In this document: in pieces, positions 1 through 5,846 of the stretch
Position numbering within the stretch: position 1 is the first letter of the stretch
Layout: every line of letters starts with the position of its first letter
Source: Streptomyces sp. NRRL F-5123
GTDB taxonomy: Bacteria; Actinomycetota; Actinomycetes; Streptomycetales; Streptomycetaceae
Reading direction: 5' to 3'
DNA length: 22,654 nucleotides
NCBI RefSeq assembly: GCF_000721495.1
Contig: NZ_JOHY01000090.1
Location: 1-22,654 of the forward strand
Made by a program: the position numbers and the translations under genes
Notes under the pieces: generated by a model
Told to the model about the DNA's origin: nothing
The model's input: only the letters and a program-made list of their open reading frames with translations
The model's database searches: none

Positions 1-1
1 C

Positions 2-640
2 TCCGGCTTCCTGGCCCTGGCCCGCGAGGCCAACCGCCCCGGCTGGTGGCACAGCTTCCGCGACGTCCTGCCCGACTGGTTCAGCGCGTTCGTCAGCCTG
101 GAGGGCGAGGCCTCCGTCATCCGCGCGTACGAACCCCACTACGTGCCGGGCCTGCTGCAGACCCCGGAGTACGCCCGCGCCACGCTGCGCGCCGGCCAGC
201 CGCACACCCCTGCCGCCGAGATCGACCGGCTCGTCACGCTGCGGACCGAGCGGCAGTCGCTTCTCGCCAAGGAGAAGGCGCCGCTGCTGTGGGTCGTCAT
301 GGACGAGACGGTGCTGCGCCGCCCCATCGGCGGGCGCAGGGTCATGCGCGAGCAGATCGGCCGGCTGATCGAGGGCACGGAGCTGTCCAACGTCCGGCTC
401 CAGGTCATGCCGTTCGCCGCCGGTCCGCATCCGGCGATGTACGGGCCCTTCCACATCTTCCGGTTCCAGCTCCAGGAGATCCCGGACATCGCCTATTCCG
501 AAAGCCTGGTCAGCGGCGTCTACTTCGACGAGCGCGACGACGTGTCCGCGTTCCTGGAGGCACTGGACCGGATGTGCGCGCAAGCCGCGCCAGCACACAG
601 CACCAAAGCCATCCTCGATGGCATGCGCAAGGAGATCTGA
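2..640 (+). CDS. DUF5753 (Scr1-type) transcriptional regulator, 5' truncated
   Basis: The frame is open from the first bases, so the start and the usual N-terminal helix-turn-helix lie outside the window. What remains is the DUF5753 ligand/partner domain. Its N-terminal hallmark is visible: WWHSF..VLPDWFSAFVSLEGEA, followed by IRAYEPHYVPGLLQTPEYARA. The C-terminal part continues as LRRPIGG..VMREQIGRL and LQVMPFAAGPHPAMYGPFHIF, ending near LEALDRM. In this actinobacterial family the protein is a DNA-binding regulator (Xre-type HTH plus DUF5753), normally encoded beside a small DUF397 protein, as at the whiJ and abaA loci of Streptomyces. That partner follows here, with only 3 bases between the TGA at 638-640 and the next ATG, so the two are almost certainly cotranscribed. 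An internal GTG or ATG near 143 opens the same frame but would cut the conserved domain, so I treat the gene as truncated by the window edge. Confidence 0.9.
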   Translation, partial: SGFLALAREANRPGWWHSFRDVLPDWFSAFVSLEGEASVIRAYEPHYVPGLLQTPEYARATLRAGQPHTPAAEIDRLVTLRTERQSLLAKEKAPLLWVVMDETVLRRPIGGRRVMREQIGRLIEGTELSNVRLQVMPFAAGPHPAMYGPFHIFRFQLQEIPDIAYSESLVSGVYFDERDDVSAFLEALDRMCAQAAPAHSTKAILDGMRKEI

Positions 641-643
641 ACG

Positions 644-925
644 ATGGATCGCGTCGGCAATGACGGCATCTGTGGCTACGAGGACGTGTGCGACGGCATC
701 TACAACGGGATGCCCGCCAACGAACTCGGGGTCGACGGCTGGCGCAAGCCATGGAGCGGCGGCAACGGCGGCTCCTGCGTCGAGGCGAAGCGGCTCAACG
801 ACGGCCGGGTGGCCATCCGCCAGTCCACGGACCCCGACGGTCCCGCGCTGATCTACACCAACCACGAGATCGCGACCTTCATCATGGGCGCCAAAGCCGG
901 CGAGGCGGACTTCCTGCTCGGCTGA
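644..925 (+). CDS. DUF397 domain protein, partner of the DUF5753 regulator
   Basis: This is a 93-residue protein. The DUF397 signature is clear from about residue 30: a Trp-Arg-Lys start, then GGSCVEAKRLNDGRVAIRQS, TDPDGPALIYTNHEIATFI and a short acidic/hydrophobic end. Typical DUF397 proteins have about 60-75 residues, so this one carries an N-terminal extension of about 30 residues (MDRVGNDGICGYEDVCDGIY) containing two extra cysteines. The family works with Xre-DUF5753 regulators in Streptomyces development and antibiotic control and has been discussed as toxin-antitoxin-like. The molecular activity is not settled. The ATG is 3 bases after the regulator stop, and AAGGAGATC in the end of the upstream gene supplies a ribosome binding site. 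The pair sits immediately upstream of three DUF574-type methyltransferases. Confidence 0.9.
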   Translation: MDRVGNDGICGYEDVCDGIYNGMPANELGVDGWRKPWSGGNGGSCVEAKRLNDGRVAIRQSTDPDGPALIYTNHEIATFIMGAKAGEADFLLG

Positions 926-932
926 ACCACCC

Positions 933-969
933 CGCACCACCTGCACCACCTGCACCACGCGCACCACAG
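933..969 (+). repeat. 9-bp CACC-rich tandem repeat downstream of the DUF397 gene
   Basis: Just after the DUF397 stop, the sequence iterates a 9-mer close to CTGCACCAC about four times (CGCACCAC, CTGCACCAC, CTGCACCAC, GCGCACCAC). It lies between the DUF397 stop and the GGAGG ribosome binding site of the first methyltransferase. A related CA-rich block follows the first methyltransferase. The function is unknown. It could be a replication-slippage product, a protein-binding array or an RNA feature. Confidence 0.7.
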
Positions 970-1016
970 CATGTGAGAGCCCGCACACCAGCGAGGCCAC
1001 TGACCGGAGGACGGCC

Positions 1017-1835
1017 TTGACCGACCAGGGATTTTCCGCCGAGGACATCGACACCAGCAGGCCGCACCCTGCCCGGATGTACGACTACTACCTCGGCGGC
1101 CGGGACAACTACGAGGTGGACCGGGAGGCGGCGCAGCGCGTCATCGACCTCTTCCCGGACATCGTGACCATGGCGCGGGGCAACAGGTCGTTCATGCACC
1201 GCGCCGTGCGGTTCCTGGCGGAGAGCGGTGTCCGGCAGTTCATCGACATCGGCACCGGGATCCCCACGGCGCCGAACACGCACCAGGTCGCGCAGGACGT
1301 GGCCCCGGACGCCCGGGTCGCCTACGTGGACAACGACCCGATCGTGGCGACGTACGCGGGGGCGCACCTGCTGGGCGCGGGCAGCACGGGCTTCCTGCTC
1401 GGCGACGTGCGCGACCCGCAGAGCATCCTCACGCACCCCGACCTCGGCAAGGTCATCGACTTCGACCAGCCGGTCGGGCTGATGCTCGTCGCCGTCCTGC
1501 ACTTCGTCCGGGACGACGAGGACCCCGCCGGGCTCGTCGCCGCCTACCGGGACGCCCTGCCCGCGGGCAGCTACCTGGTCCTCAGCCACACCACCGGCGA
1601 TTTCCACGAGCTGGAGGGCGACGCGGGCGAGGCCCGTGACGTCTACAAGGACCGGCACGCCACCGCGACCCTCACCCTGCGGTCGCACGCGCAGGTGCTG
1701 GACTTCTTCGACGGCTTCGAGCTGGTCGAACCCGGACTGGTCCAGCCGCCGCTGTGGCGCCCGGACGAGCCCGTGCCGTCGGACGAGGAACTGGCGCACA
1801 TCGGCTTCTACGGCGGTGTCGGCATCAAACGCTGA
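1017..1835 (+). CDS. DUF574-family SAM-dependent methyltransferase, copy 1
   Basis: This 272-residue protein belongs to the actinobacterial DUF574 / Methyltransf_19 family of Rossmann-fold methyltransferases. The N-terminal hallmark RPHPARMYDYYLGGRDNY is at residues 15-32. SAM-binding motif I is FIDIGTGIP (75-83), the acidic strand-2 end is VAYVDNDPIV (101-110), and GDVRDP contains D130. LHFVRDDEDP and LPAGSYLVLSH mark the later strands. The natural substrate of this family is unknown. The start is a TTG at 1017, chosen because GGAGG at 1006-1010 lies 6 bases upstream and the protein then begins like its two paralogues. The only nearby ATG (971) runs straight into TGA. It is the first of three tandem copies, clearly related over their whole length, downstream of the DUF5753/DUF397 pair. 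Confidence 0.92.
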   Translation: MTDQGFSAEDIDTSRPHPARMYDYYLGGRDNYEVDREAAQRVIDLFPDIVTMARGNRSFMHRAVRFLAESGVRQFIDIGTGIPTAPNTHQVAQDVAPDARVAYVDNDPIVATYAGAHLLGAGSTGFLLGDVRDPQSILTHPDLGKVIDFDQPVGLMLVAVLHFVRDDEDPAGLVAAYRDALPAGSYLVLSHTTGDFHELEGDAGEARDVYKDRHATATLTLRSHAQVLDFFDGFELVEPGLVQPPLWRPDEPVPSDEELAHIGFYGGVGIKR

Positions 1836-1836
1836 G

Positions 1837-1921
1837 CCACCCCCGCACCACCTGCTCCACCGCTCCACCCGCACCATCTGCACTACCCGTGACACCCGCA
1901 CCATCTGCACCGCCCGCACCG
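1837..1921 (+). repeat. CA-rich repeat block with a 17-bp direct repeat between methyltransferase copies 1 and 2
   Basis: The spacer after copy 1 begins much like the spacer after the DUF397 gene (CCACCCC-GCACCACCTG). It contains a perfect 17-bp direct repeat, ACCCGCACCATCTGCAC, at 1867-1883 and 1894-1910 (27-bp period). The rest is further CACC/CTGC-type units. No credible gene or RNA gene is seen in it. The resemblance to the block at 933-969 suggests a duplicated spacer. Confidence 0.7.
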
Positions 1922-1954
1922 TCCTGTCATGAAGCAACCGGAGGAGGGCAGTTG

Positions 1955-2791
1955 ATGTACCAGGTCTCCACCGTCGTACCCACCGTGGTGTCCACCGTCG
2001 CGGAGCCGGACTCCGCGAGGCCGCACCCGGCCCGCATCTACGACTACTACCTCGGCGGCGGCGACCACTTCGCAGTGGACCGGGAAGCCGCCCGTCGGAT
2101 GATCGACGTCTTCCCGGACATCGTGCCCACCGCGCGGGCGAGCCGGGCCTTCATGCGCCGGGCGGTGCGGTACATGGTGGAGAGCGGTATCCGGCAGATC
2201 GTCGACATCGGCACCGGCATCCCCACCATGCCCAGCACCCACCAGGTCGCCCACGCGGTGGCGCCGGAGGTGCGGGTGGCCTACATCGACAACGACCCGA
2301 TCGTGGCCGCGCATGCCGGGTCGCACCTGCTGGGCGTCGCCAACACCGGCTTCTTCCTGGCCGACCTGCGCGACCCGCAGACCGTGCTGGGCCATCCGAC
2401 CATCGGCAAGCTCATCGACTTCGACCGGCCGATCGGGCTCATGATGTCGGCCGTCCTGCACTTCGTGCCGGACGAGGCGCACCCGGCCGCGCTCGTGGCC
2501 GCCTACCGGGACCGTCTGCCGGCCGGCAGCCGGCTGGTCCTCAGCCACGCCACCGCGGACTTCCACACGCCGGAGTCCGGTGTCGACGAGGCGCGCGTCT
2601 TTCACCGCGACCACCGCGCGGCCACCACCGTGACCCGGCCCTACGAGCAGATCCTCGGCTACTTCGACGGCTTCGACCTCGAGGATCCCGGGCTGGTCCA
2701 GCCGGCGCTCTGGCGCCCGGACGGCCCGCTGCCGACCGCCGGGGAGCTGGCGCGTATCGGGGGGTACGCGGGCGTCGGCACGAAGCTCTGA
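1955..2791 (+). CDS. DUF574-family SAM-dependent methyltransferase, copy 2
   Basis: This 278-residue paralogue of the preceding gene carries RPHPARIYDYYLGGGDHF, VDIGTGIPTMP, VAYIDNDPIV, FFLADLRDP and LHFVPDEAHP, in the same order and spacing as copy 1. The frame is open further upstream, but ATG 1955 is the best start. GGAGGAGG at 1940-1947 is 7 bases away, and everything upstream translates the low-complexity spacer. A TTG at 1952 is less well spaced. The N-terminus has an extra Val/Ser/Thr-rich leader (YQVSTVVPTVVSTVAEPDS) compared with copy 1. By eye more than half of the aligned positions are identical to copy 1. The substrate is unknown. Divergence at positions such as GGRDNY to GGGDHF suggests the copies may differ in substrate preference, which is inference. 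Confidence 0.92.
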   Translation: MYQVSTVVPTVVSTVAEPDSARPHPARIYDYYLGGGDHFAVDREAARRMIDVFPDIVPTARASRAFMRRAVRYMVESGIRQIVDIGTGIPTMPSTHQVAHAVAPEVRVAYIDNDPIVAAHAGSHLLGVANTGFFLADLRDPQTVLGHPTIGKLIDFDRPIGLMMSAVLHFVPDEAHPAALVAAYRDRLPAGSRLVLSHATADFHTPESGVDEARVFHRDHRAATTVTRPYEQILGYFDGFDLEDPGLVQPALWRPDGPLPTAGELARIGGYAGVGTKL

Positions 2792-2877
2792 CACGCACCG
2801 CCAACGGCCGGTCGCCGACTGCCACCGCAGACGGACCGGCACCGCGCAGCAGCGAGGGATCGAGACGAGGGGGAGCC

Positions 2878-3696
2878 GTGGCGACACAGCAGCAGTCCGT
2901 CGGGTGGTACGGCGGCATCGACACCAGCAGGCCGCATCCGGCCCGCATGTACGACTTCTATCTGGGGGGCAGGGACAACTACCACGTCGACCGGGAGGCG
3001 GCTCAGCAGGTGATCAGCTCCGCGCCCGACGTGGTGGACAGCGCCCGCGCCAACCGCGACTTCCTGCGCCGGGCAGTCGGGCACCTCGCGGAGAGCGGTG
3101 TCCGGCAGTTCCTCGACATCGGCACCGGCATCCCGACCTCGCCCAACACCCATGAGGTCGCGCAGGCCGTGGCCCCCGGCGCGCGCGTCGCGTACGTCGA
3201 CAACGACCCGATCGTGGCCGCGCACGCCGCCGCACGGCTGCTCGGCACGGGCAACACCTCCTTCGCGCTGGCCGACCTGCGCGACCCGGGCGCCCTGCTG
3301 GCCATGCGCGAGGTCACCCGGATGATCGACTTACGCCAACCCGTCGCGGTCCTGCTCACGTCCGTCCTGCACTTCGTCGCGGACGCCGAGGACCCCGCGG
3401 GCATCGTCGGCACGCTGCGGGACGCGCTGCCCGCCGGCAGCCACCTGGTCCTCTCGCACGGCACCGACGACTTCCACGCCGACCGGGTCGGCGAGGCCCT
3501 CGCCGTCTACCGCACGGCGACCGCGGAGCTGAGCCTTCGCCCGTACGACCGGGTGCTGGACCTCTTCGACGGCTTCGACCTCCTCGCTCCCGGCCTCGTC
3601 CGGGTGCCGCTGTGGCGCCCCGACGGGCCGCCGCCCGGACCGGACGAGCTGGCCTCCGTCGGCGTCTACGGCGGCGTCGGCCGCAAGGCCGCCTGA
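2878..3696 (+). CDS. DUF574-family SAM-dependent methyltransferase, copy 3
   Basis: This is a 272-residue third paralogue. RPHPARMYDFYLGGRDNYHVDREAAQ, FLDIGTGIPTSP, VAYVDNDPIV, FALADLRDP and LHFVADAEDP retain the SAM-binding framework. The start is GTG 2878, placed by the GAGGGGGAG purine tract ending 3 bases upstream. The paralogues therefore use three different start codons (TTG, ATG, GTG). It follows copy 2 after an 86-base spacer without the CACC repeats seen in the two earlier spacers, and it is the last gene of the plus-strand cluster. A strong hairpin (3750-3778) lies 53 bases beyond the stop. GIDTSRPHPARMYD at the N-terminus is closer to copy 1 (DIDTSRPHPARMYD) than to copy 2. Confidence 0.92.
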   Translation: MATQQQSVGWYGGIDTSRPHPARMYDFYLGGRDNYHVDREAAQQVISSAPDVVDSARANRDFLRRAVGHLAESGVRQFLDIGTGIPTSPNTHEVAQAVAPGARVAYVDNDPIVAAHAAARLLGTGNTSFALADLRDPGALLAMREVTRMIDLRQPVAVLLTSVLHFVADAEDPAGIVGTLRDALPAGSHLVLSHGTDDFHADRVGEALAVYRTATAELSLRPYDRVLDLFDGFDLLAPGLVRVPLWRPDGPPPGPDELASVGVYGGVGRKAA

Positions 3697-3749
3697 CCCG
3701 CGGCCGCACTGACCAACCATCACCGGGGAAGAGAAAAAAGGAGGGTGGT

Positions 3750-3778
3750 GGCCGGGCGGTTTCTCGTACCGCCCGGCC
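3750..3778. terminator. Bidirectional hairpin terminator, 11-bp perfect stem
   Basis: GGCCGGGCGGT (3750-3760) pairs perfectly with ACCGCCCGGCC (3768-3778) around a 7-base loop. A purine run with six consecutive A (3734-3739) lies on its left side. Read on the minus strand it is therefore followed by a U tract, as in an intrinsic terminator for the minus-strand gene ending at 3912. It also sits downstream of methyltransferase copy 3, between convergent genes. Confidence 0.8.
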
Positions 3779-3780
3779 GC

Positions 3781-3822
3781 CGCTCGCCGCGTGCCGCTCG
3801 CCGCGTGCCGCTCGCTGTCTGC
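3781..3822. repeat. 14-bp tandem repeat, three units
   Basis: CGCTCGCCGCGTGC occurs twice in perfect tandem (3781-3794 and 3795-3808), followed by a diverged unit CGCTCGCTGTCTGC (3809-3822). It lies in the convergent intergenic region beside the hairpin. The rest of 3697-3911 contains no gene I can support. Confidence 0.75.
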
Positions 3823-3911
3823 CGCCCGCCGCCGCAGGGCCGTCATCGCCGGGTCGCCGGGTACTTCCGCGGCCCTGCCCCGCGCCGGTCCACCGCTGCC
3901 GGACGGCCCTG

Positions 3912-4940
3912 TCAGTGGAGCGTCGCGACCGTCACCGTCACGCCGTCCAGCGTGCTCGCGAAGTCCGCGCCGAGCGCGCGCGAGGGGGTCTGGAAGCCGT
4001 CCGGCAGCTCCGGCAGGCGCGGCACGATCCGCAGCACCGAATCGACCGTCAGGCGGTACGGGTTGGGCCCGGTGAGCGTCGCCGACACGGTGTTGCCCGC
4101 CGCGTCCCGCGCCCGGCCCCACACCTCGCAGCCCGTGCCGTTCAGCGCCCGCTCACCCGGCCCCCGCACCAGCCGCCCCGCCGCGCCACCGACCACGCCG
4201 CGCAGCGGTCCGAACCGCAGCACCCGGGTCGCCGCGAGCGCGGGCGAGGGCACCGCCGTGTACGTCGTGACGTCCGGGATGCCCGTCGAGTGGTACGCGG
4301 TGCTGACGTCGCCCCACGGCACCGACACCACCGTCCGCGCGCCCGACGGGAAGGCCGCCCGCACCTGCCGCGAGCCGAACGGCACCGTGCGGATCTCACC
4401 GCCCGACCGCAGCCGCCCGCCCTCCGCCGCGCTCTCCAGCACCGTGCGCACCGTGCCGGGGCTCGCCCCGCCGCCGGTCAGGAACGCCAGGTCGAGCTGC
4501 GTCGCGTCCGGCAGCCGGGCCGCGAGCAGCGCGGCCACGCAGTCCGTCGGCACGACGTCGAACCCCGCGCCCGGCAGCAGCGTCACGCCGGCCCCCGCTG
4601 CCTGCGTGCCCAGCGCGTGCAGCGACTCGAAGACGTCGATCTCCCCGGTGATGTCCAGATACCCCGTGCCCGTCTCCACGCACGCCCGCGCCATCGGCAG
4701 CGCGGTCCGCACGAAAGGACCCGCGCAGTGCGCCACGCTCTCCACGTCCGCCAGCCCGCGGCGGACCGCGGCCGCGTCGTCCAGCCCGAACACCCGGTGC
4801 TCCAGCCCGAGTTCGGCCGCGAGCGGAACCACCTTCGCGGCACTTCGGCCGGCCAGCACCGGCCGCATGCCGAGCGCGACGGCACGGCGGGCGATCAGGC
4901 GGCCGGTGTAGCCGGTGGCGCCGTACAACAGCCAGGTCAT
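3912..4940 (-). CDS. Saccharopine dehydrogenase-like / trans-acting enoyl reductase family protein
   Basis: This 342-residue NAD(P)-binding oxidoreductase has an N-terminus MTWLLYGATGYTGRLIARRA with the GATGYTG dinucleotide-binding loop at residues 7-13. VLAGRS and VAHCAGPFV follow, then YLDITGEIDVFESL, LLPGAGFDVVPTDCVA, LTGGGASPGTVRTVLES and the C-terminal GFQTPSRALG. This is the pattern of the 'saccharopine dehydrogenase family' that includes mycobacterial trans-acting enoyl reductases. The substrate in Streptomyces is generally unassigned, and lysine metabolism should not be assumed. The frame is open about 35 codons further upstream. I chose the ATG at 4940 because the Rossmann strand begins there and CGAGGAG precedes it at normal distance. 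Upstream residues look non-homologous and would cover the divergent promoter region shared with the DUF5302 gene. Confidence 0.88.
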   Translation of the reverse strand: MTWLLYGATGYTGRLIARRAVALGMRPVLAGRSAAKVVPLAAELGLEHRVFGLDDAAAVRRGLADVESVAHCAGPFVRTALPMARACVETGTGYLDITGEIDVFESLHALGTQAAGAGVTLLPGAGFDVVPTDCVAALLAARLPDATQLDLAFLTGGGASPGTVRTVLESAAEGGRLRSGGEIRTVPFGSRQVRAAFPSGARTVVSVPWGDVSTAYHSTGIPDVTTYTAVPSPALAATRVLRFGPLRGVVGGAAGRLVRGPGERALNGTGCEVWGRARDAAGNTVSATLTGPNPYRLTVDSVLRIVPRLPELPDGFQTPSRALGADFASTLDGVTVTVATLH

Positions 4941-5043
4941 GGATCTGATTCTCCTCGCGAGGGCGTGACCGGAACCGTACACGCGCCGCCCGTGCCGGCG
5001 ATATCGGGTGGGCGGAGCGGCTCCGACGTGCGACTCTGGTGAC

Positions 5044-5316
5044 ATGACCGATCAACAGCAGGCCCCCGCGGCCGAAGAGACGTCCGAGCCCGCCGCGGAC
5101 ACCGCTGCCGCTCCGGTGGCCGAGGATACCGAGAGCGCCGAGCGCGCCGAGGATGCCGAGAGCGACGTGAAGCGGAAGTTCCGCGAGGCCCTTGAGCGCA
5201 AGCGCGGCGCCGGCCGCGCGGGCGGGGGGAGCGGGGCGGGGCCCGACTCCTCGAAGATCCACGGTGCGCATGGGCGGGCGGGTGGGCCGCGCGAATTCCG
5301 CCGCAAGAGCGGCTGA
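5044..5316 (+). CDS. DUF5302 domain protein
   Basis: This is a 90-residue highly charged protein. The first 40 residues are Ala/Glu/Asp-rich and probably disordered. The conserved part is [16 protein letters not shown] (40-55), a Gly-rich linker, and [22 protein letters not shown] at the C-terminus, which is the typical ending of actinobacterial DUF5302 proteins. The function is unknown. The basic C-terminus with an amphipathic [12 protein letters not shown] helix suggests nucleic acid or membrane contact, but this is only inference. The start is ATG 5044, with a weak GGTGAC just upstream. An in-frame start near 5008 is possible but lacks a better ribosome binding site. The gene diverges from the oxidoreductase across a 103-base gap. 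Confidence 0.88.
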   Translation: MTDQQQAPAAEETSEPAADTAAAPVAEDTESAERAEDAESDVKRKFREALERKRGAGRAGGGSGAGPDSSKIHGAHGRAGGPREFRRKSG

Positions 5317-5331
5317 CGCCTGAGGTTTTTT
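5300..5331 (+). terminator. Possible weak terminator of the DUF5302 gene
   Basis: GCCGC (5300-5304) and GCGGC (5309-5313) form a short hairpin overlapping the end of the coding sequence. A run of six T (5326-5331) follows after 12 bases. The stem is short and the gap is longer than usual, so this is tentative. Confidence 0.35.
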
Positions 5332-5503
5332 CTGCCCCGCCGGGCCGCCACGGGGTGGGGGGTGCGGTTCGCTGTGCGAGCTTCTCTTGGTGGGGGGCTG
5401 GTCGCGCCCACGCGGCGCCGGCCGCACATCAGATGCAGCCTCGCGCCCCTGGTGTACCCGGCGGGGCACCTCGCCGCCCGGCGTGGGTGGGGTCGGGGGC
5501 CAC

Positions 5504-5592
5504 TCCGGGGGTACCTCCTCGGAATGCGCGTTGACCCTCCTACGTAGCCGTTGAGGGGCTGGGAAGCGCATTCCTGCGGGGGCACCCCCGGA
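5504..5592. repeat. Long nested inverted repeat (89 bp)
   Basis: The outer arms TCCGGGGGT (5504-5512) and ACCCCCGGA (5584-5592) are perfectly complementary. The inner arms GGAATGCGC (5521-5529) and GCGCATTCC (5566-5574) are also perfect, and most bases between them pair too. An apical CCCTC (5535-5539) / GAGGG (5553-5557) stem continues the fold. The whole could form one long, nearly continuous hairpin. No gene overlaps it. Confidence 0.8.
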
Positions 5593-5655
5593 TCGTCCCC
5601 CTCCCGGGGTCTCGTTGGCGGCTGCCTGCCGGTGGGGGTGAGTGTGCGGGGGACT

Positions 5656-5834
5656 GGGTGGCTGGGGGTGGGAAACGCCCCGCGCCGCCAGGCGCGGGAA
5701 ACCCCCCACCGGCGGGGAGGTCGCCGACGGTGATCGGCCCCGCGAGAAGACCGTCAGTCGACGTCCTACTCGCACGGGTGGCTGGGGGTGGGAAACGCCC
5801 CGCCTCGTCAGGCGCGGGCACCCCGCCGGCGGGG
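5656..5834. repeat. Two-copy direct repeat with hairpin, 120-bp period
   Basis: A 28-bp sequence beginning GGGTGGCTGGGGGTGGGAAA is identical at 5656-5683 and 5776-5803. Similarity continues through AGGCGCGGG and a GGCGGGG end. Copy 1 contains a perfect stem, CCCGCGCC/GGCGCGGG with loop GCCA (5679-5698). Copy 2 has this stem partly degraded but ends in a perfect 14-bp palindrome, CCCCGCCGGCGGGG (5821-5834), only 13 bases before the flavoprotein stop. The copies may terminate the long minus-strand operon. Confidence 0.8.
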
Positions 5835-5846
5835 GGCCGAGAGGTC

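Larger units (their letters stand above)
5317..5846. other. Gene-free, repeat-rich convergent intergenic region (530 bp)
   Basis: This lies between the plus-strand DUF5302 stop and the minus-strand flavoprotein stop. I see no credible coding sequence: the short open frames have no ribosome binding site and no family resemblance. It holds a long imperfect hairpin (5504-5592), a partly duplicated element of 120-bp period (5656-5834), and several G-rich and C-rich runs. Its function may be transcription termination, or it may be a genome-wide interspersed element. Confidence 0.7.

Noticed and set aside
933..969. CRISPR-like array from the CACC repeats
   Set aside because: Units are only 9 bp and contiguous with no spacers, and no cas genes are present.
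882..1937. Long open frame on the minus strand (351 aa) opposite methyltransferase 1, and a similar one at 1883-2887
   Set aside because: Shadow frames of high-GC genes: Arg/Val/Asp-rich translation with no family resemblance, opposite genes with clear SAM motifs and ribosome binding sites.
5362..5547. 61-aa open frame in the repeat-rich intergenic region
   Set aside because: No ribosome binding site, no recognisable family, and it runs into one arm of the inverted repeat.
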